Source of the DNA: Prosopocoilus inquinatus
Lineage: Eukaryota; Arthropoda; Insecta; Coleoptera; Lucanidae
Assembly (NCBI GenBank): GCA_036172665.1
Contig: CM069872.1
Coordinates: forward strand, 21,307,001 to 21,371,000
Length of the DNA: 64,000 nucleotides
Direction of reading: 5' to 3'
Shown here: positions 1-17,400 of the stretch, in pieces
Position numbering within the stretch: position 1 is the stretch's first letter
Layout: each line of letters starts with the position of its first letter
The notes under the pieces: model-generated
Seen by the model: the letters and a program-made list of their open reading frames with translations, nothing else
Told to the model about the DNA's origin: nothing
Databases searched by the model: none
Made by a program: the position numbers and the translations under genes

Positions 1-268
1 TTACGTTAACATTTCGCAGCGATAGTATAAAAGAAAAAATACCTAGTAAATAACATTTAATACATAGATACCCAGGCACGAACACAAATTCATAAAAATT
101 AAGATTCATAACGACAGAAATGAAAATAAAATAAGAATGAAGATAAAATAAGAATGAAAATTAAACATAAATACTCGTCCGAACACGTCACTCTCTAAGC
201 AATAGATTCTTGAGTTTTCATTTTTAAATTTACTTTAAGAGTCCAAATTAAATTGTACGATGTGTTTG

Positions 269-1470
269 TTAAATAAAGGATCGTTTAGCGATTTCTGTAG
301 TATGCATCGGTGGAGTCAATAAACCCTTGAATCGTAAATTCAGATTATTTACATCTGTACGAAAAGCTATTTTATTATGAAGATATTGCGGACTCTTGGC
401 TTTTAATATTTTATAAAATGTACAAGCAGAATGTAATAAACGTGTGTTTTTCATGTTTAGCCACCTAATCTCTTTTAACTTATAACTCACCCTGTCATAT
501 TTCCTCAATCCGAATATTAATCTTAAACAAGCATTTTGTACTCGTTGAAGTTTAGTAGAAGTTTTGAAGTCTAAGCATGGACCGTACACCACATCACAAT
601 AATGCAACTTGAATAAAACAACAGTTTGACACAAATTTATTTTAATTTTTTGGCTCAATGAATGTCTACATCTGTATAATATTTTTAAATTGAAAAATGC
701 GTTTTTAATAATATTGGAGACGTGTTCTCTAAACCGAAGTGAAACATCGACAGTTAGTCCTAAATTTTTGTACCACATTAGTGCGTGTAAGCTCAGAATC
801 TGCAAGTATTATACGAGCATTCTTACCAGCTTCATCTCTGTCTTTTTTGTTTCCAAAAATAATTAACTGCGACTTGTTAGGATTCAGCTGTAAACAATGC
901 TCCTCTGAAATTTTTACTAAATTAGATAGATTTAAGTTAATTTCGTTAACTGCTTGTAGGGTTTGAGATAGATGAAATGATTTATAAATTTGTATGTCGT
1001 CTGCATAAAAATGGTATTTACAATTTTGAAATGATGAATCGAAATTACAGGTGTAAATACTGTTTAAAAGTGGACTTAAAACTGATCCTTGAGGTACGCC
1101 CGATTTTACTTCTAAGAATGTGGAAACAAGACCAAGGTGAGTTACAGCCTGCTACCTGTTAGAACGAAAATTTGATATTAGATCTGCCGCATTTTCTGTA
1201 AACCCTACATAATGCAAAATAGAGATTAATACTTCATGCTCGAGAATAGTTTAGCAAGATTAACGAAGTTACATTCCCTTGATCGATTTCTGAAACAATA
1301 TCATCGATTATGTGAGATAATGCAGTGACACAACTATGACCAGTTCTAAACCCGGATTGTAAGTTAGGTAATATATTATTTTCCAATATAAATTTTCTAA
1401 TTTGTTGTTCAATTATTTTTTCAAACAGTTTGCACAAAGCAGGAAGTATACTTAACGGACGAAGATCATT
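269..1470 (-). pseudogene. Degraded non-LTR retrotransposon (LINE) reverse transcriptase
   Basis: Read on the minus strand, this is the reverse-transcriptase domain of a LINE broken into several frames. From 1437 downwards one frame has the motif QSGFRTGHSCVTALSHIIDD, typical of jockey/CR1-like RTs. Near 1070-1130 another frame reads GVPQGS-like then SVLSPLL. Near 992-1011 a third frame reads FYADD, the catalytic box. The longest open piece (269-805, 178 aa) is the post-catalytic C-terminal region, with the LQRVQNACLRLIFGL pattern common in these elements. Frameshifts and stops between the pieces make it non-functional. No endonuclease domain, poly-A tail or target duplication was identified, so it is probably truncated at both ends. 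Whether it is jockey or CR1 cannot be settled by eye. Bases 1-268 show nothing I recognise. Confidence 0.8.
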
Positions 1471-1490
1471 ATAGCCTGTTTGATTATTTA

Positions 1491-2600
1491 CTTACATTTC
1501 ATAGCGCATTTTTGTAGGTAGTTAATACAATATCTCATCTACCAAAATTTAACAACAGATTCAATCTATTAGTTATTATATGTACAGGGTGTTGAGTTTT
1601 GACAAGTTAATTTTTCTCAAAATGTTCGAATGGAATACACTGTATGTCTAAACTCTTGTGAAACACCGCCTTAATGAGCTTTCATAAAACGCCAAATGTT
1701 TCTATCTAAACTGAAGAAATCGCGAGACAGCAATGAAATATTTTTTTTTCTTTCAATATTAACGTTATTTAGCCTTTCCGTCCGGATTTTCAGTTTCAGT
1801 TAGATGATAAATCAATTAATATGTTTTATGTTATGTTCAAAGAAATTCAATATTTTCCTATTAAACTAATTCCTATTTTCCTTTACTTTAAAAATATTTA
1901 AATAACTTTATTCAAATAATTTAAAAAATACAATTTAAAATTTCGTTGCCGTTTGCTAGAAAAAAGTAAAACACTTGCCATGAATTTTTAATTGACAGAT
2001 CAATTATTTAGATTAGTGAGACACTACTTTTACAAATTTGTACTTCTTTTTGTGTTAACAAAATGGATTTTAATAATGAAAAGTTACGTGACGTGACGCA
2101 ACTAATAGGAGAAAGCAACCAAGGCGTAAAGATTACAAGAAGTAAGAAGTATTTACAAGAAGCTGAAAAACAATTTGAATATTTAATATAAAAATTTCTA
2201 GATCCAATGGTCATTCTTAATTTGTATATTATTTTGTTATTTTCTAATTTATTAATTAAATTAAGTAATATTTGTTAATTTATCAACAAAATAAAACAGA
2301 AGGACCGGTTAAAGAACGTCAATTTTGTAATAAATAAATGAGTAATTGCTGTTTCGCGATTTGTTCGGTTTGGACAAAAACATCTGGCGTTTTATGAAAG
2401 CTCATTAAGGCAGTGTTTCACAAGAATTAAATTAACTTTTTCAAAACTCAACACCCTGTACACATAATAACTGATAGATTGAATCTGTTGTGAAATTTCT
2501 GTAGATGAGAAATTGTATCGACTACCTACAAAAATTCGCGGTAGAGAAGACCGCGACACACCGCAACATCGATGGACACCCTGCATATATACAGGCTGTC
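1491..2600. repeat. Fold-back (inverted repeat) element
   Basis: The sequence at about 1500-1720 recurs inverted at about 2370-2560. Shared landmarks are the AAAACGCCA and GCTCATTAAGGC blocks, GTGTTGAGTTTTG on one side with CAAAACTCAACACC on the other, and the GATTGAATCTGTTG block. The 650-bp centre is AT-rich with no gene. It looks like a MITE or fold-back element; the exact ends were not fixed. Confidence 0.65.
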
Positions 2601-4410
2601 CCAACAGTGCGTTCTCCGGATATTATAACATAAAATTATTTTCATCTATACAGGGTGAATCAAAACAGTGATACTGAACGCAACTTTCTTATTTCAAATG
2701 GCACACCCTATACCGGGTGTCCCGCGCCATGTGCTCACCCTTCTAGAATCTTTATTTATTAATCGATTAACCTGAATTTCGGAGACAATAAATTAAACAA
2801 AAATTGGAATTTTTCGACATACTGCTATTTTTTCGATCTAATGCGATCAAGTGTTTCGAAAAAATCACTCTTTTGATGGTATTTTGATTTTTAACATTTT
2901 TACAGTATTTGAAATTTTCATTAGGTCTTAACTCATTTTTTTCAACGGAACCTCATATGTTTCTTAGCTTAGTTCAACAGAACATTTTTTTTTCTGAATA
3001 CGCTGATACCAAATACGTCATATTTTCTTTGAAAATTAATTTAAAATAGAGCATGTCTTATTGAAATTTTACACTCTGTTTATTTCAAATGACTTTCAAA
3101 GAAAATATGATGTATTTGATATCAACGTACTCAGAAAGAAATGTTCTGTTTAACTAAGCTAAGAAACATGAGTTTCTATTTAAAAAAATGAGTTACGACC
3201 TAATGAAAATTTCAAATACTGTAAAAATGTTAAAAAGCAAAATACAATCAAAGAAGTGATTTTCTCGAAACACTTGATCGCATTAAATCGAAATTATCAA
3301 TTGATACGTATTCGAACTCGTAATGCTCCGTAGATTTTAAATATGTAAAAATACATATGGTGTTCCATTTAAAATAAGAAAGTTGATATCACTTCCGGCG
3401 AAACTGGAAGTCCTATGACGACAGTATGTCGAAAAATTCCATGTTTTGTTTAATTTATTGTCTCAAAAATTCAGGTTAATCGATTAATAAATAATGATTC
3501 TAGAAGGGTGAGCACATGGCGCGGGACACCCGGTATATGATGCCAAATTAGGATTGCCTATGAAATTCTATACATTTTTGATACATATACCATAATCTGT
3601 GCCTAAATTTAATCGTCTTGAAGATATTTAACATTTTATATAAAAGCTATCGCTTGCAGCCATTGTTTAACATTAACTTTAGAAAAAAGATTTTGGTACA
3701 GATGTAGTTGATACTTTAACTTATTCTAAGCCACTATTAAATACATTTTTATCGTTACGGGGTGATCTTGGTACTAAGCAAAATATCAGAAATTTAAAAA
3801 TGACGTAAGTCAATTTTCTTAAGTAGCATACCCTATATTTTTATATCTTAAATTGTTCGCCTAATACAGTACTTTCGTTTTTGTTATGCATGTCCTATAC
3901 CTATCTCCGCTATTTTTTTTAGAGCTCTACACGTACTTGAATTATTTGTTTTAAAACGAGTAATTGTCTAAGGTGGCCATGGAAAACAGACGAAGCAGTT
4001 GGCATTCATAATTATTTTGCTCGTTTTTCACAGCCACCTTATACAATTATTCGTTTTAAAAGAAATAACTCAAATAGATATAAAGATCTCAAAAAATATT
4101 GCAGATAGGTATAGGACATGGACGCATCTGTACCAAAAAATCTTTTTTTCTAAAGTTATGAAAATAAATATAATATGGGTAAATAAAATAATGGCTGCAG
4201 ACGACAGTTTTTAGACAAAATGTTAAGTACCTTCAGAATGGTTAGATTTAGGCATAGATTATGGTATATAAAAAAATTTATAGAATTTTATGGGCAATCC
4301 AAATTTGGCATCACATATAAGGTGTGCCATTTGAATTTTAAAAAATGCATTCAGTACCACTATTTTGATTCACCCTGTATAGATGAAAACTGTTGGGACA
4401 TACTGTATAC
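2589..4410. repeat. Nested fold-back MITE with CACCCTGTATA ends
   Basis: An outer inverted pair runs from TATACAGGCTGTCCCAACAG near 2589 to its near-complement near 4390-4410. Just inside, TATACAGGGTGAATCAAAA near 2648 pairs with TTTTGATTCACCCTGTATAG near 4365. The arms at 3536-3720 and 4120-4330 are also inverted copies of one another, sharing a GGCATAGATTATGGTAT-like block. A separate element (2711-3535) has inserted into the left arm. There are two short open frames (3999-4214 and 4220-4444), but they lie inside the arms and resemble nothing known. Confidence 0.6.
2711..3535. mobile_element. Palindromic MITE, family A (CCGGGTGTCCCGCG ends)
   Basis: The ends are near-perfect long inverted repeats. 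The left arm opens CCGGGTGTCCCGCGCCATG and the right arm closes with its complement, and the arms continue to pair for about 380 bp each. Both ends are flanked by TA, fitting a TA-target (Tc1/mariner-type) element, although no transposase remains. Other copies or half-copies occur at 42637-43290 with 46672-46857, at 50313-50895, and as a diverged half at 57600-58006. This makes it an abundant family in this genome. Confidence 0.75.
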
Positions 4411-4429
4411 TAGGGCTGTGAGAATTTGT

Positions 4430-4640
4430 CGATATTATCGATAATTATCGAATAACGATATTTCCATTTCAAATATCGATATATCGATATTATCAATATT
4501 ATCGACAGTATCAATATTATCGATATTATCAATATTGTCGATATTATCAATATTATCGATATTATCAATATTATAGATATTATCAATACTTTCGGTATTA
4601 TCGATGTATGAGAGTTATCGATATTATCAGTGAAATAAAT
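4430..4640. repeat. TATCGATATTATCAA simple-sequence array
   Basis: A run of alternating ATCGAT and ATCAAT hexamers separated by ATT, about 18 bp per unit, degenerating at both ends. A weaker relic of the same sequence follows at 5095-5310. It is non-coding and AT-rich. Confidence 0.8.
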
Positions 4641-7185
4641 GTTCTTGATATTGTCGACAATGTAACATTCCTAAAAATATTAAGAAAATGTGAGTCGCAA
4701 AATAAAAACAATTTCGGTTAAAGAAGTGTGTTGAAATTTGTTAATTTTCATGGTTTATTCTCTTCAAAGAAGCTATCGTTATCTTTCTCACGATTTATTT
4801 TTTTATCGTTATTTGTGTAATACTAATTAATTTATTTAAATTGGTCCTTCATGCGGGACACAAACTGCCCGGCGCGGCCCTGGTTACAATAGTAGCTGGA
4901 TTCTTCTCCTGTTATTCAAAAGAATATACTTTAATTTTAAAAATATACTGCTGGCAAGATTAGTCCTTGGATCAAAGCGTCCAGAATATGTAAACATCGA
5001 GTTGTACCATTGATAATAATATTTTAATATTTTATTTTTATAACTATTGACTAGAAATTAATTAAAATATTCAACATTTTCTTTACGTTGTGATTAGGAC
5101 TGCGAGAATTTATCTATAAATCGAATAACGATATTATTATTTTCAGGTATTCATAGATCGAAATTTACCGGGATAATGGTATATATTATTGACATTATCG
5201 GTATTATTGTAATCTTGCATTGCTGTTTGTAGGTTTTTAATATTGTGCATATTATTTCGATATTTTTTATTTATCGATATCCGATATTGAAAGTTTGATA
5301 TCGCGCACTCCTACTGTATACAGACTGTTCAAAAATGACTCGGCACTATTGCTAACTTTTTTATTATTAAAGTTAAAGATACTGTTAAATTAGCAAGTAG
5401 TACCTTTTGCCCTGATTGCAACGATTTATTAAAAAAAAAACCATTGAACGTTGCGTTTATGAACTAAAGGGAAATGAACACTTTTTTTAATGGAACACCC
5501 TGTAAATTATTTGACCAATCGATAGAGAATAAAATTCTGAATTAAAATTGTTCTTTATCACCTATTTTCATTCGTTTTCTTGTTATCAAGAATTGTTTAT
5601 TTTATTGTGTTAATTAATGGCATTTATACAGTTATTCGTATCTAGCTAGCAAATATCAAATTCCTATTTTTTTAAGAAATAAATAATTGCTAACCGTAGC
5701 ATTATTTTGCCATACATCTCGGAATAAAGCTATAGGTAAATAGCTATCCTAATACTTACTATTTTCATCAACAAGAATCTTAAAAAAATAAGTAGACCTA
5801 TTTTCAAAAGCAATTCTCTTTGTCAGGCTAACATTTTTGTTTAAAAAAAAATCAAAAGTAAAACTTACAATTGGTAAAGTGATAAAAATAATTAAACAGT
5901 TTTATTTATTATTCTCCAGTCTTTATGATAAGGTCATAAATACTGTATAAAATTTGCAAATAACTGAGATAAGAGTCAAATCAACTAATAAATATTTACA
6001 ATGGTAACCTATTTCTCTCACTTCCTTCAATGTTGGGGAGAAAATTCGACATTGCTTCCCCTTCAACGGCAAGGAGGTTTGGAAGTAACAAAGCCATGGA
6101 ACACTTTACACACACAAAAATACACTTCCGCTTCTGAGGTCCTGACAAGTCCATGACTTAGAACCCCGTTGGGCAAACACCACAGAAAAAAAAATTATAA
6201 ATATGCCATTATAAGAAACAATAATTGACAACAAGAAAACTAATGGAAATAGGTATAGGGAATGCTACTACTAAATCGATGTAGAATTTGATTCTGCATC
6301 TCACGATGCAAAAATATACAGAGTGTTCCATTTACGAAAACTGAGTTTTGGGCAGTTGAACAGAGCAAGGTTCGACACCATATTTTGACCACCCTGTGAA
6401 TTTTCCAGTGATAACTAGGATATGATTTGAAAGACTGAACATTTTTCTCTCAAATGATAGGCAGCTTGAATCTTGAAATTTGAAACTGTTTAAAATACAT
6501 TCTCTTAAATGAAAGGAAACCGAAATAATTTTTTTCAGAAATTCGAAAATATCTCAAAGAACGTTACATTTAAGCATACGGAAGCTTTAACAACTTCTGC
6601 TTGGAATAACGTGTAGAATCAGAATTTGCAATAAAAAGTATAGCATTCCATTTAAAATAAGAATAGCATTCCATTTAAAATAAGAATGGCAACTTCCTGT
6701 ATAACCGGAAGTGATATAAAAGTGAAAATATTTTATTCTGAAAGATCATTTCCTCCTAGGGCAGTGCGTTATTTTCAGAATGTTTGTCTTTTCCTTTCCC
6801 CGAGAACTTTAATAGGCCACTCAACTTGGGAGACCCTGTATATTTCACAACGATCCCTTTTGATTTGACGTTACTAACATATTTAGAAAATGAGGGATCA
6901 CCAAAAGAGGATTCCAAACGTTTAAAAAACCTTTTTACGTATTTTTAGATAACGGGGACGTTTGCCGTTTTCTAGGAAACCAAATGTACTTAATGACCTT
7001 AGCACATTTTATGTGACGTCATATTAAGGCCGGTGTATTACGGTGCCGTTATTCTAGGAAACCGAGGCTTAACAGATCTCGCAAGACAGCTAATGGTGCT
7101 GTTGCCACAATTCTTTGCATGGGTAGTAGATGAAGGACGCCGCGCACGAGCACTTTTTTTTAATAATAATAATAATAATAAATAC
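4641..7185. other. Gene-free stretch downstream of the coronin exons found
   Basis: AT-rich sequence with MITE fragments: TATACAGAGTGTTCC near 6316, and a doubled AGCATTCCATTTAAAATAAG near 6640-6690. A small more GC-rich patch at 6030-6190 contains short open stretches on the minus strand that I could not identify. The missing last coronin exon(s) would be expected in this direction, but I found no convincing coiled-coil exon here. Confidence 0.5.
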
Positions 7186-11452
<4,267 letters not shown>

Positions 11453-13606
11453 CTACGACAACAGTAGAGAGAGAGTTAGGTGTACCGGCGCGCGTTTTCG
11501 CCGTAGCTGTATCGAAATGATGATGATAATTGCTCAACATAACCTAGATGCGCGTGTTTTGATAACGCGCTTTTCCGCATTTACCTTTTAATTAGGCGGT
11601 GAAACACGACAGCAACGAGACAGGACACAAAATCACATCGACGAAACCATCCAGAAACAACACATCGGGTTTTAATAGTTTCAGGCTGCTTCTGGAGCAA
11701 AGAAGTATCCAAGAACCTAACGAAAAGCCATATTTGGATATGCTAAAATTTTGAAACGTCAAATGCGATCCTGCTGACCTTTGGCGGTGTATATGAAAAT
11801 TAAAATGAAATATGTGAGCGAGCGTTAATAGATGACGCAATTTAGCAAATCGATTCTCACTTGTTAAACCCAATTTGGCACTATTGTTTAACTAATCGAC
11901 TATTTTTATTAACTATTATTTAATACAACAGCCCAGAGATGCTGCTGAAAAGTTTCTGAATAATACTAAAATGAGAAGCGCAGTCTGCAGGCAAATTTAC
12001 CAACTAAATTTCACTTGAACGTCATATCGTCGGACTAATCTATAAACTGCGTAGGTAACTCCACAATTTTCAGAAAATGAGTTATTATTACCAATTTGTG
12101 CAGAATAGTTTAAGCTTTCATAGGAATAGTTCATAAGTCCATATTTTTGCTAGAATAATTGTGAAATACTTCCCAGTCGATGAAACAGCGTAAAGGCTCA
12201 TTTATATTGGGCTCGTCACGACTGACACATTTTTACATAGTGCTGAAAAATGCCGCGCACGATTTTAGATGTTTCCATAATTTCTTTTTAAGATTGTGCG
12301 AACTATAGGATATGTATAATTATAGAATTAAAGCATAATGTTTTAACATGGATATGACATGGATGTCAACGACGCACATACGGGTATTTGCCCCGAAAAG
12401 CTGGCCAAAAATCGAATGACACAAAATCGTGAATTTGACTACAATAACTATTACCTAAGATAGAACAATACTTATTTTTTCCCTCGGGTAGAAGAACAAA
12501 ATACCATCAAAGGGATCAAAGCACCTTGATAGTCGATTGTGTTAAATGTGTGTGCCTAACTCAAAAAATAATTAAATTAAAACAGTTTCTCATTCTTCTT
12601 TGAAGCTTTTTTGATTTTTGTAACGGAAGATGTTCAGCCAAGTAAGCACTGTTCATATCAACTATTAATTTTTAAATGCTACTGTCAGTATTTAAGATAT
12701 TTCAGATTAACGGTAATTCAAATTTATATCGTTGAATTTTCGGTTATTATTAGTGTATATCGAAAGAGTTTTCTTATATGCCAGGGCGTTGCCGGGTCGA
12801 TTTTTTTCTGTTATGTTTTACAATAGGTAAAATACATCTGAAGACTTCGACTGCTGAAATTTACCTATAAATTTATAACAATTATTTTCTTAATGCTGTG
12901 ACTAGCAATAGTACGCAAAAAACTTTGCAAAAAATTAGACTTTATACAAAACGACGTAGTTAAAAATTCTACATATCCTGAAAAACAAAAGAAAGAATTC
13001 ATACACAAATTGTCATGTACAGGCGTTCATAAAAATTCGCTACTATAGCTAACTTTCTTATTTGAATTTTTACCAAGTAACTTAAATCAGCAAAGTTTCA
13101 GGATCTTTCCCCGTTGATTTGATGGTGCTGGTGATTGGTCAGAGGGTTTAGTCGGACCGCTGGTTTGACGATTTTGTGCAATTTGTCCGTTCACTTAACG
13201 CGGCCCATATAATTAGAAGATCTTCTAATTATAGAATAGAAGAAAAGAATGTTTGTTTTTGAATCAACACACGTTTGGATCACGATTTTGTGAGCGAAAG
13301 AAAGCACCTTATATGATCAAGACGAATTGATATTTCTCATAACCAAAAATTTCAAGATGACAGTAATTTTGACACTAGTTTTGAATTCGAGTACGCCACT
13401 TGAAACTCGCTTTTCATTTTTACCAAAATAATTATTTACGAACCGAGTGCGGAAACCATTTTTCGGGTCAGGTGGTTTGGTCTGACCGTTTGACTTGACG
13501 ATTTCGTGCAATTTGACCGCTGGCTTAACTTAACCTTAATTGCAAATAATTTCATGGCATGGCAAAAAAATGTTAAATTAAGCAAGCCATGCTTCAGTGC
13601 TGACAT
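11453..13606. other. Region upstream of coronin, no gene found
   Basis: The first 130 bases upstream of the coronin ATG include a GAGAGAGAG tract and a CpG-rich block (GGCGCGCGTTTTCGCCG) that could be a promoter or 5' UTR; no TATA box was evident. Farther on, 13021-13130 matches the arm of a MITE present at 47771-48098, and 13240-13320 matches a repeat at 39590-39660. Nothing codes convincingly. Confidence 0.5.
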
Positions 13607-14022
13607 TAGGTGTGTTCTTTTTACCGCAAAACTCAGAGTAACTCAGCGGCACTCAGTAACCTTGGAAATTTGTGTGTTTCTCTTAGGTCCAGTTTTACAA
13701 ATGGGGCTCAACTTTGAGCTGAGGCTTAAACCCTTAACAACGATTATTTCAATAATTGTCGTGAAGGATTTAAACTTCGGTTCAAAGTTAAACCGTCATT
13801 GTAAAACTAGGCCTTAGTTGGTGAGATTTTGTGAGCTTCCTCCGAATCAATCAAATATGGATTTAGGTTAGAATGCATGTGTACGTAATGGCTAAATGTC
13901 TTTTTTGACATTTGCGCGATGTCAGTGGAATTAACTTTTTTTTAGGAACGTTTTAACTCGGCAAAACTCACCTCACTTCTGATATTTACTGATCTGAGTC
14001 GAAAGTAAAACGAACACACCTA
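13607..14022. mobile_element. TA-flanked MITE with a second MITE nested inside
   Basis: The outer ends GGTGTGTTC and GAACACACC sit between TA dinucleotides (13607 and 14021). Inside, at 13686-13813, a smaller element has ends GGTCCAGTTTTACAAATG and CATTGTAAAACTAGGCC flanked by TTA on both sides (13683-13685, 13814-13816), as expected for a Harbinger-type insertion. Confidence 0.7.
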
Positions 14023-14619
14023 TTGTGTCAATAACAATTTTTTTTAACGATTTCTCCCTTTTCTGAGCATGTTAATGAACGAAAGTTGTTGTAAAATGGT
14101 ATTTCATACTATCAGTTTCAAAATCAAAAAACCACCAACTTCGCAATTTATTTCCAGGACACAACCGGCATCATAGTTGTAAAAACCCGCTAGTTACAAA
14201 TGTAGGGAAAAGAAATTTAAGGTTATATGTTAAGCATGTTTCAAGTTGACAGTTATAAGTTGCCAGAAAGACGATCATTAGCGTAAAGAAAAAGATAAAA
14301 AATTCCGGATTTTAACGTTGAATAACAAACAAATTTATCGGTAATAATTCCAAAATGATGCAAATCTTCAACATTAATATGAAAACAGAAAAGGAAGTAA
14401 ATTGTTAAGGCAAAAGTTACCGAAAAAAGGTTTGCTATTTTTTCTTTAATTGTCGTTCCGTTAAATTTTCAATATCACTGTAAATTTGGACAAGAGCTTT
14501 TAACTGCGCGTTTAAAAGGTTTCTGTGTTTTCGCGGCATCGTTAAAATTTCATGCAATTTGAAAATTGGAAATATGACAATTCAAATTTTGATTGACACA
14601 TAAAAATTATAAAAAAAAA

Positions 14620-14900
14620 TTTGTTGCAAATCGTTTTTGATTGCAGTGAAAACCTTGAGCAGCCTCTGTAGACAAAGCCCCAAGCAGGGCTGAAACAGCT
14701 GTACAGAGGCTGCTTGAGGTTTTCACTGCAATCAAAAACGATTTGCACAAAATTTTTCTAAAAACTTTCATTATACTTTGACAGCAAGCATGGCCGCCTT
14801 GCATGGGGGACTTATTCGGAGCAAATCCGCTTCAATTTGTCTATCCTATTGCAATGTCAGGTCAAAAAGCGATCGTAAGATGTCGCTGTTTTATCTGTTC
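14620..14900. repeat. Fold-back element with hammerhead-like remnant
   Basis: The arms (14620-14680 and 14700-14755) share TTTTTGATTGCAGTGAAAACC and its complement plus GCAGCCTCTGTA and its complement. The loop reads CTGTAGA, then a CCC/GGG stem, then CTGAAAC. It aligns with the better-preserved hammerhead-like core at 56253-56280, so both belong to one family in which this copy has a damaged core. The tail at 14845-14900 is shared with the fragment at 9890. Confidence 0.6.
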
Positions 14901-15369
14901 ATAAAAATTATAGTGACAACGAGAAGTACCAACCAATTTCAACCAAAATACATTTAGGAAAATTTGCTTTTTGGCAACGTAATTCAACAGGTGGTGGTTC
15001 TTTAATTTTGAAGTAGACAGTAAACTAGATTTTATTATTATTATCAACACTGATTTATTTAAGAATGCTCCAAAGGACCAGTGTTTTTGACGTTGTTTCC
15101 TGGTCTATTTGACCGGGCAGCAGTGTTTGGACCAGTTTGACCTGACCGTATATGACACACAGCGTTGCCAACCGTTCCATAGAATATTCCTTTACCACGT
15201 TCCTAAAATTCCTCAAAAATCCTCAAAATGTCAACTGCCCAAGTCTTCAAAACCAGTTGTTTTTTTTTCACTTTCGGCATCAAGCCTTAGGACTTTAAAA
15301 CTGTCTTTCCTATTACTCCTTTTAAGCTTCGGCTTCACGCCTGGATTTGAAATGTGAGGTTAGGTATTA

Positions 15370-16198
15370 CGTATCATTAGAGATGGGATTCCACCCGGTG
15401 CAATCGTTTGTACCGGTGGAATCACGGAATGCACCCACAATGCACCCGGTGCATTGAGTGCATTGCCCGGTTGCTTACATTTACATAAATAAGACCATCA
15501 TAAGACATAAAAAAATGCTTCAAAATGACACCAAATATAATATGTTTAGTACGGACCATCGCTAGACAATTATTTTGTAACGTTAATTTTAAAAACTTAC
15601 TCATTTTTACTCATTTACTCACCAGGCACCACACACTATGAAACATTAAACCCTATAAACCACCTGCAAACAATTAAATAATATCAAGGACAGGTTATTT
15701 CTCGTTCGATTTGCGCAGGAAATTTAAACTTTTGAATGCACCCGATACATTCATGTGTGCACCTTGGTGAATGCACCCGTATGGGTACTTTTAGTGCACC
15801 GGGTTCATTCCCTGGCCCATCTCTACATAAGACGTAAGAAATGCTTCAAAATGAGACCAAATATAATATATTTTGCACGGACTATCGCTAGACAATTGTT
15901 TTGTAATGGTAATTTCAAAGACTTACTCATTTTGTTTAGATTTTAAGCTAAGTACAAAGCTTCCGGTTAAACTTAAAAGTTTACCATTCAGTTATTCACC
16001 ATACACTATGAAACATTAAACCCGTAAACCACCTGCAAACACTTAAATAACATCAAGAAAAGATTCTCGTTCGACTTGCGCGGGAAATTTAAATTTTTGA
16101 ATGCACCCGGTACATTCATGTCTGCACCCTGGTGAAGGCACCCATGTGGGTGCTTTCGATGCACCGGGTTCATTCCCTGGCCCATCTCTACGTATCAT
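15370..16198. mobile_element. Non-autonomous hAT element with perfect 8-bp TSD
   Basis: The element (15378-16190, 813 bp) begins TAGAGATGGG and ends CCCATCTCTA. It is flanked on both sides by CGTATCAT (15370-15377 and 16191-16198), an exact 8-bp target duplication as made by hAT transposases. Subterminal GTGCACC/GGTGCA motifs are repeated many times near both ends. The second half is internally duplicated: about 15500-15830 repeats at 15836-16190, including an extra copy of the CCCATCTCTAC end. There is no transposase. Confidence 0.9.
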
Positions 16199-16599
16199 AC
16201 ATATCGGTACCATAAATTTATTTTATTGTTTCTGTTTAAAGTTAAGAGTTAATCAAGTGTAAGATGATGGAAGTCTAAACTCTAAGTGTGTGAATAAAAG
16301 TTTTATTAACGATTTTCCTTTAATCAGCTGATAAGTGTGAGGTTCTAAAAGTACTATTAACGGTTTTTTTTTAATCAGCTGACGCGCATTATAGATTTTA
16401 GATGGATTTTTGATGTTCCATTTACAACTGATCTAAATAATTTTCCGAAAGGAACAAAGGAAAATTGTTAACAAAGGTAATACGAATAAGATAGACTAAA
16501 GAAAACAAAGGCAAATCAAATATTAAATATTAAAAATAAAAACCACAACCGCATCTTCTGCGTTCTTTCCCAAATAATCAAATATATAGCTTGACCATT

Positions 16600-17350
16600 T
16601 CTTTCATTGGTTTACTTGAATTTTGCAAGTGTGCAGCTCGAAATTACGTTAATTTGAAGACAGAGGTAACAAATGGTAAGAAATGAATGTTACCTTACCG
16701 GTAACACTGGAAATTTACGCTAAGGTAACCTGGTAATTTTAGCGACTTACAACACTAAGCAGAGACAACGAAACAAACGAAGGAGAAACTATTATAGAGT
16801 GTTTATTTGTCATAAAAAATATTGTTTTATTATTATAATGAGCTTTTAATTTCTAACCTAGACCAGTGCCTAAACCAATTGTATAGGATGTAGCGGATTT
16901 TTCCCTTAGTAGCGGAATAATTATCTATTTGTAGCGGGCAACAATTTTAAATTGTAATTGAAGTAATTGAAGAGAACTTTATGAGAGTTCATAACAATTC
17001 AAGTAGATTACCGACCGCCAATTGAAGAGAGATGCATATTAACTTGATATCACAGTTAATACGGATCGCAAGTTGTTATGAAACTGTTTACAGAATACCG
17101 ATTTTGCAAGGTAACTTGAAACGTAGCAATAATTGTTGGTATCAAGCCTATATCAATGGGCGCGTTCAGCGGATGCGTTGCTTACTCAGCAGTCGTTTGT
17201 GATTGGCTGCTACCTTCATGTGAGCCAATCACAATCGAGTCTCCAATAATTGAAGAGAATTTGTTACGATTTCATAGTGTTGTTAAATTACCGGTAATTT
17301 ATTTCTAATGTTATCTTGTCGGTAATTTATACGGTAACATGTAACATGAT
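16600..17350. repeat. Dispersed repeat R, copy 1 (partner at 18420-18780)
   Basis: A block starting TTTCATTGGTTTACTTG, with a GGTAAC/GTTACC-rich middle and the landmarks CGAAATTACG, ATTGAAGAGA and ATTTTGCAAGGT, recurs at 18420-18780 in the same orientation, about 85-90% alike by eye. A short tail match (ATACCAATTTTGCAAGG) also occurs at 39840. Non-coding; element class unknown. Confidence 0.6.
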
Positions 17351-17400
17351 TACAGCTCAGGTGGCGACATCTCGCGCCGGATTACCAATTGCGCTTTAAC

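Noticed and set aside
6030..6190. Missing C-terminal coronin exon
   Set aside because: Minus-strand frames are short, not coiled-coil-like, and lack a proper acceptor in the required phase 0.
14607..14804. 65- and 68-codon ORFs
   Set aside because: They read through the two arms of a fold-back repeat.
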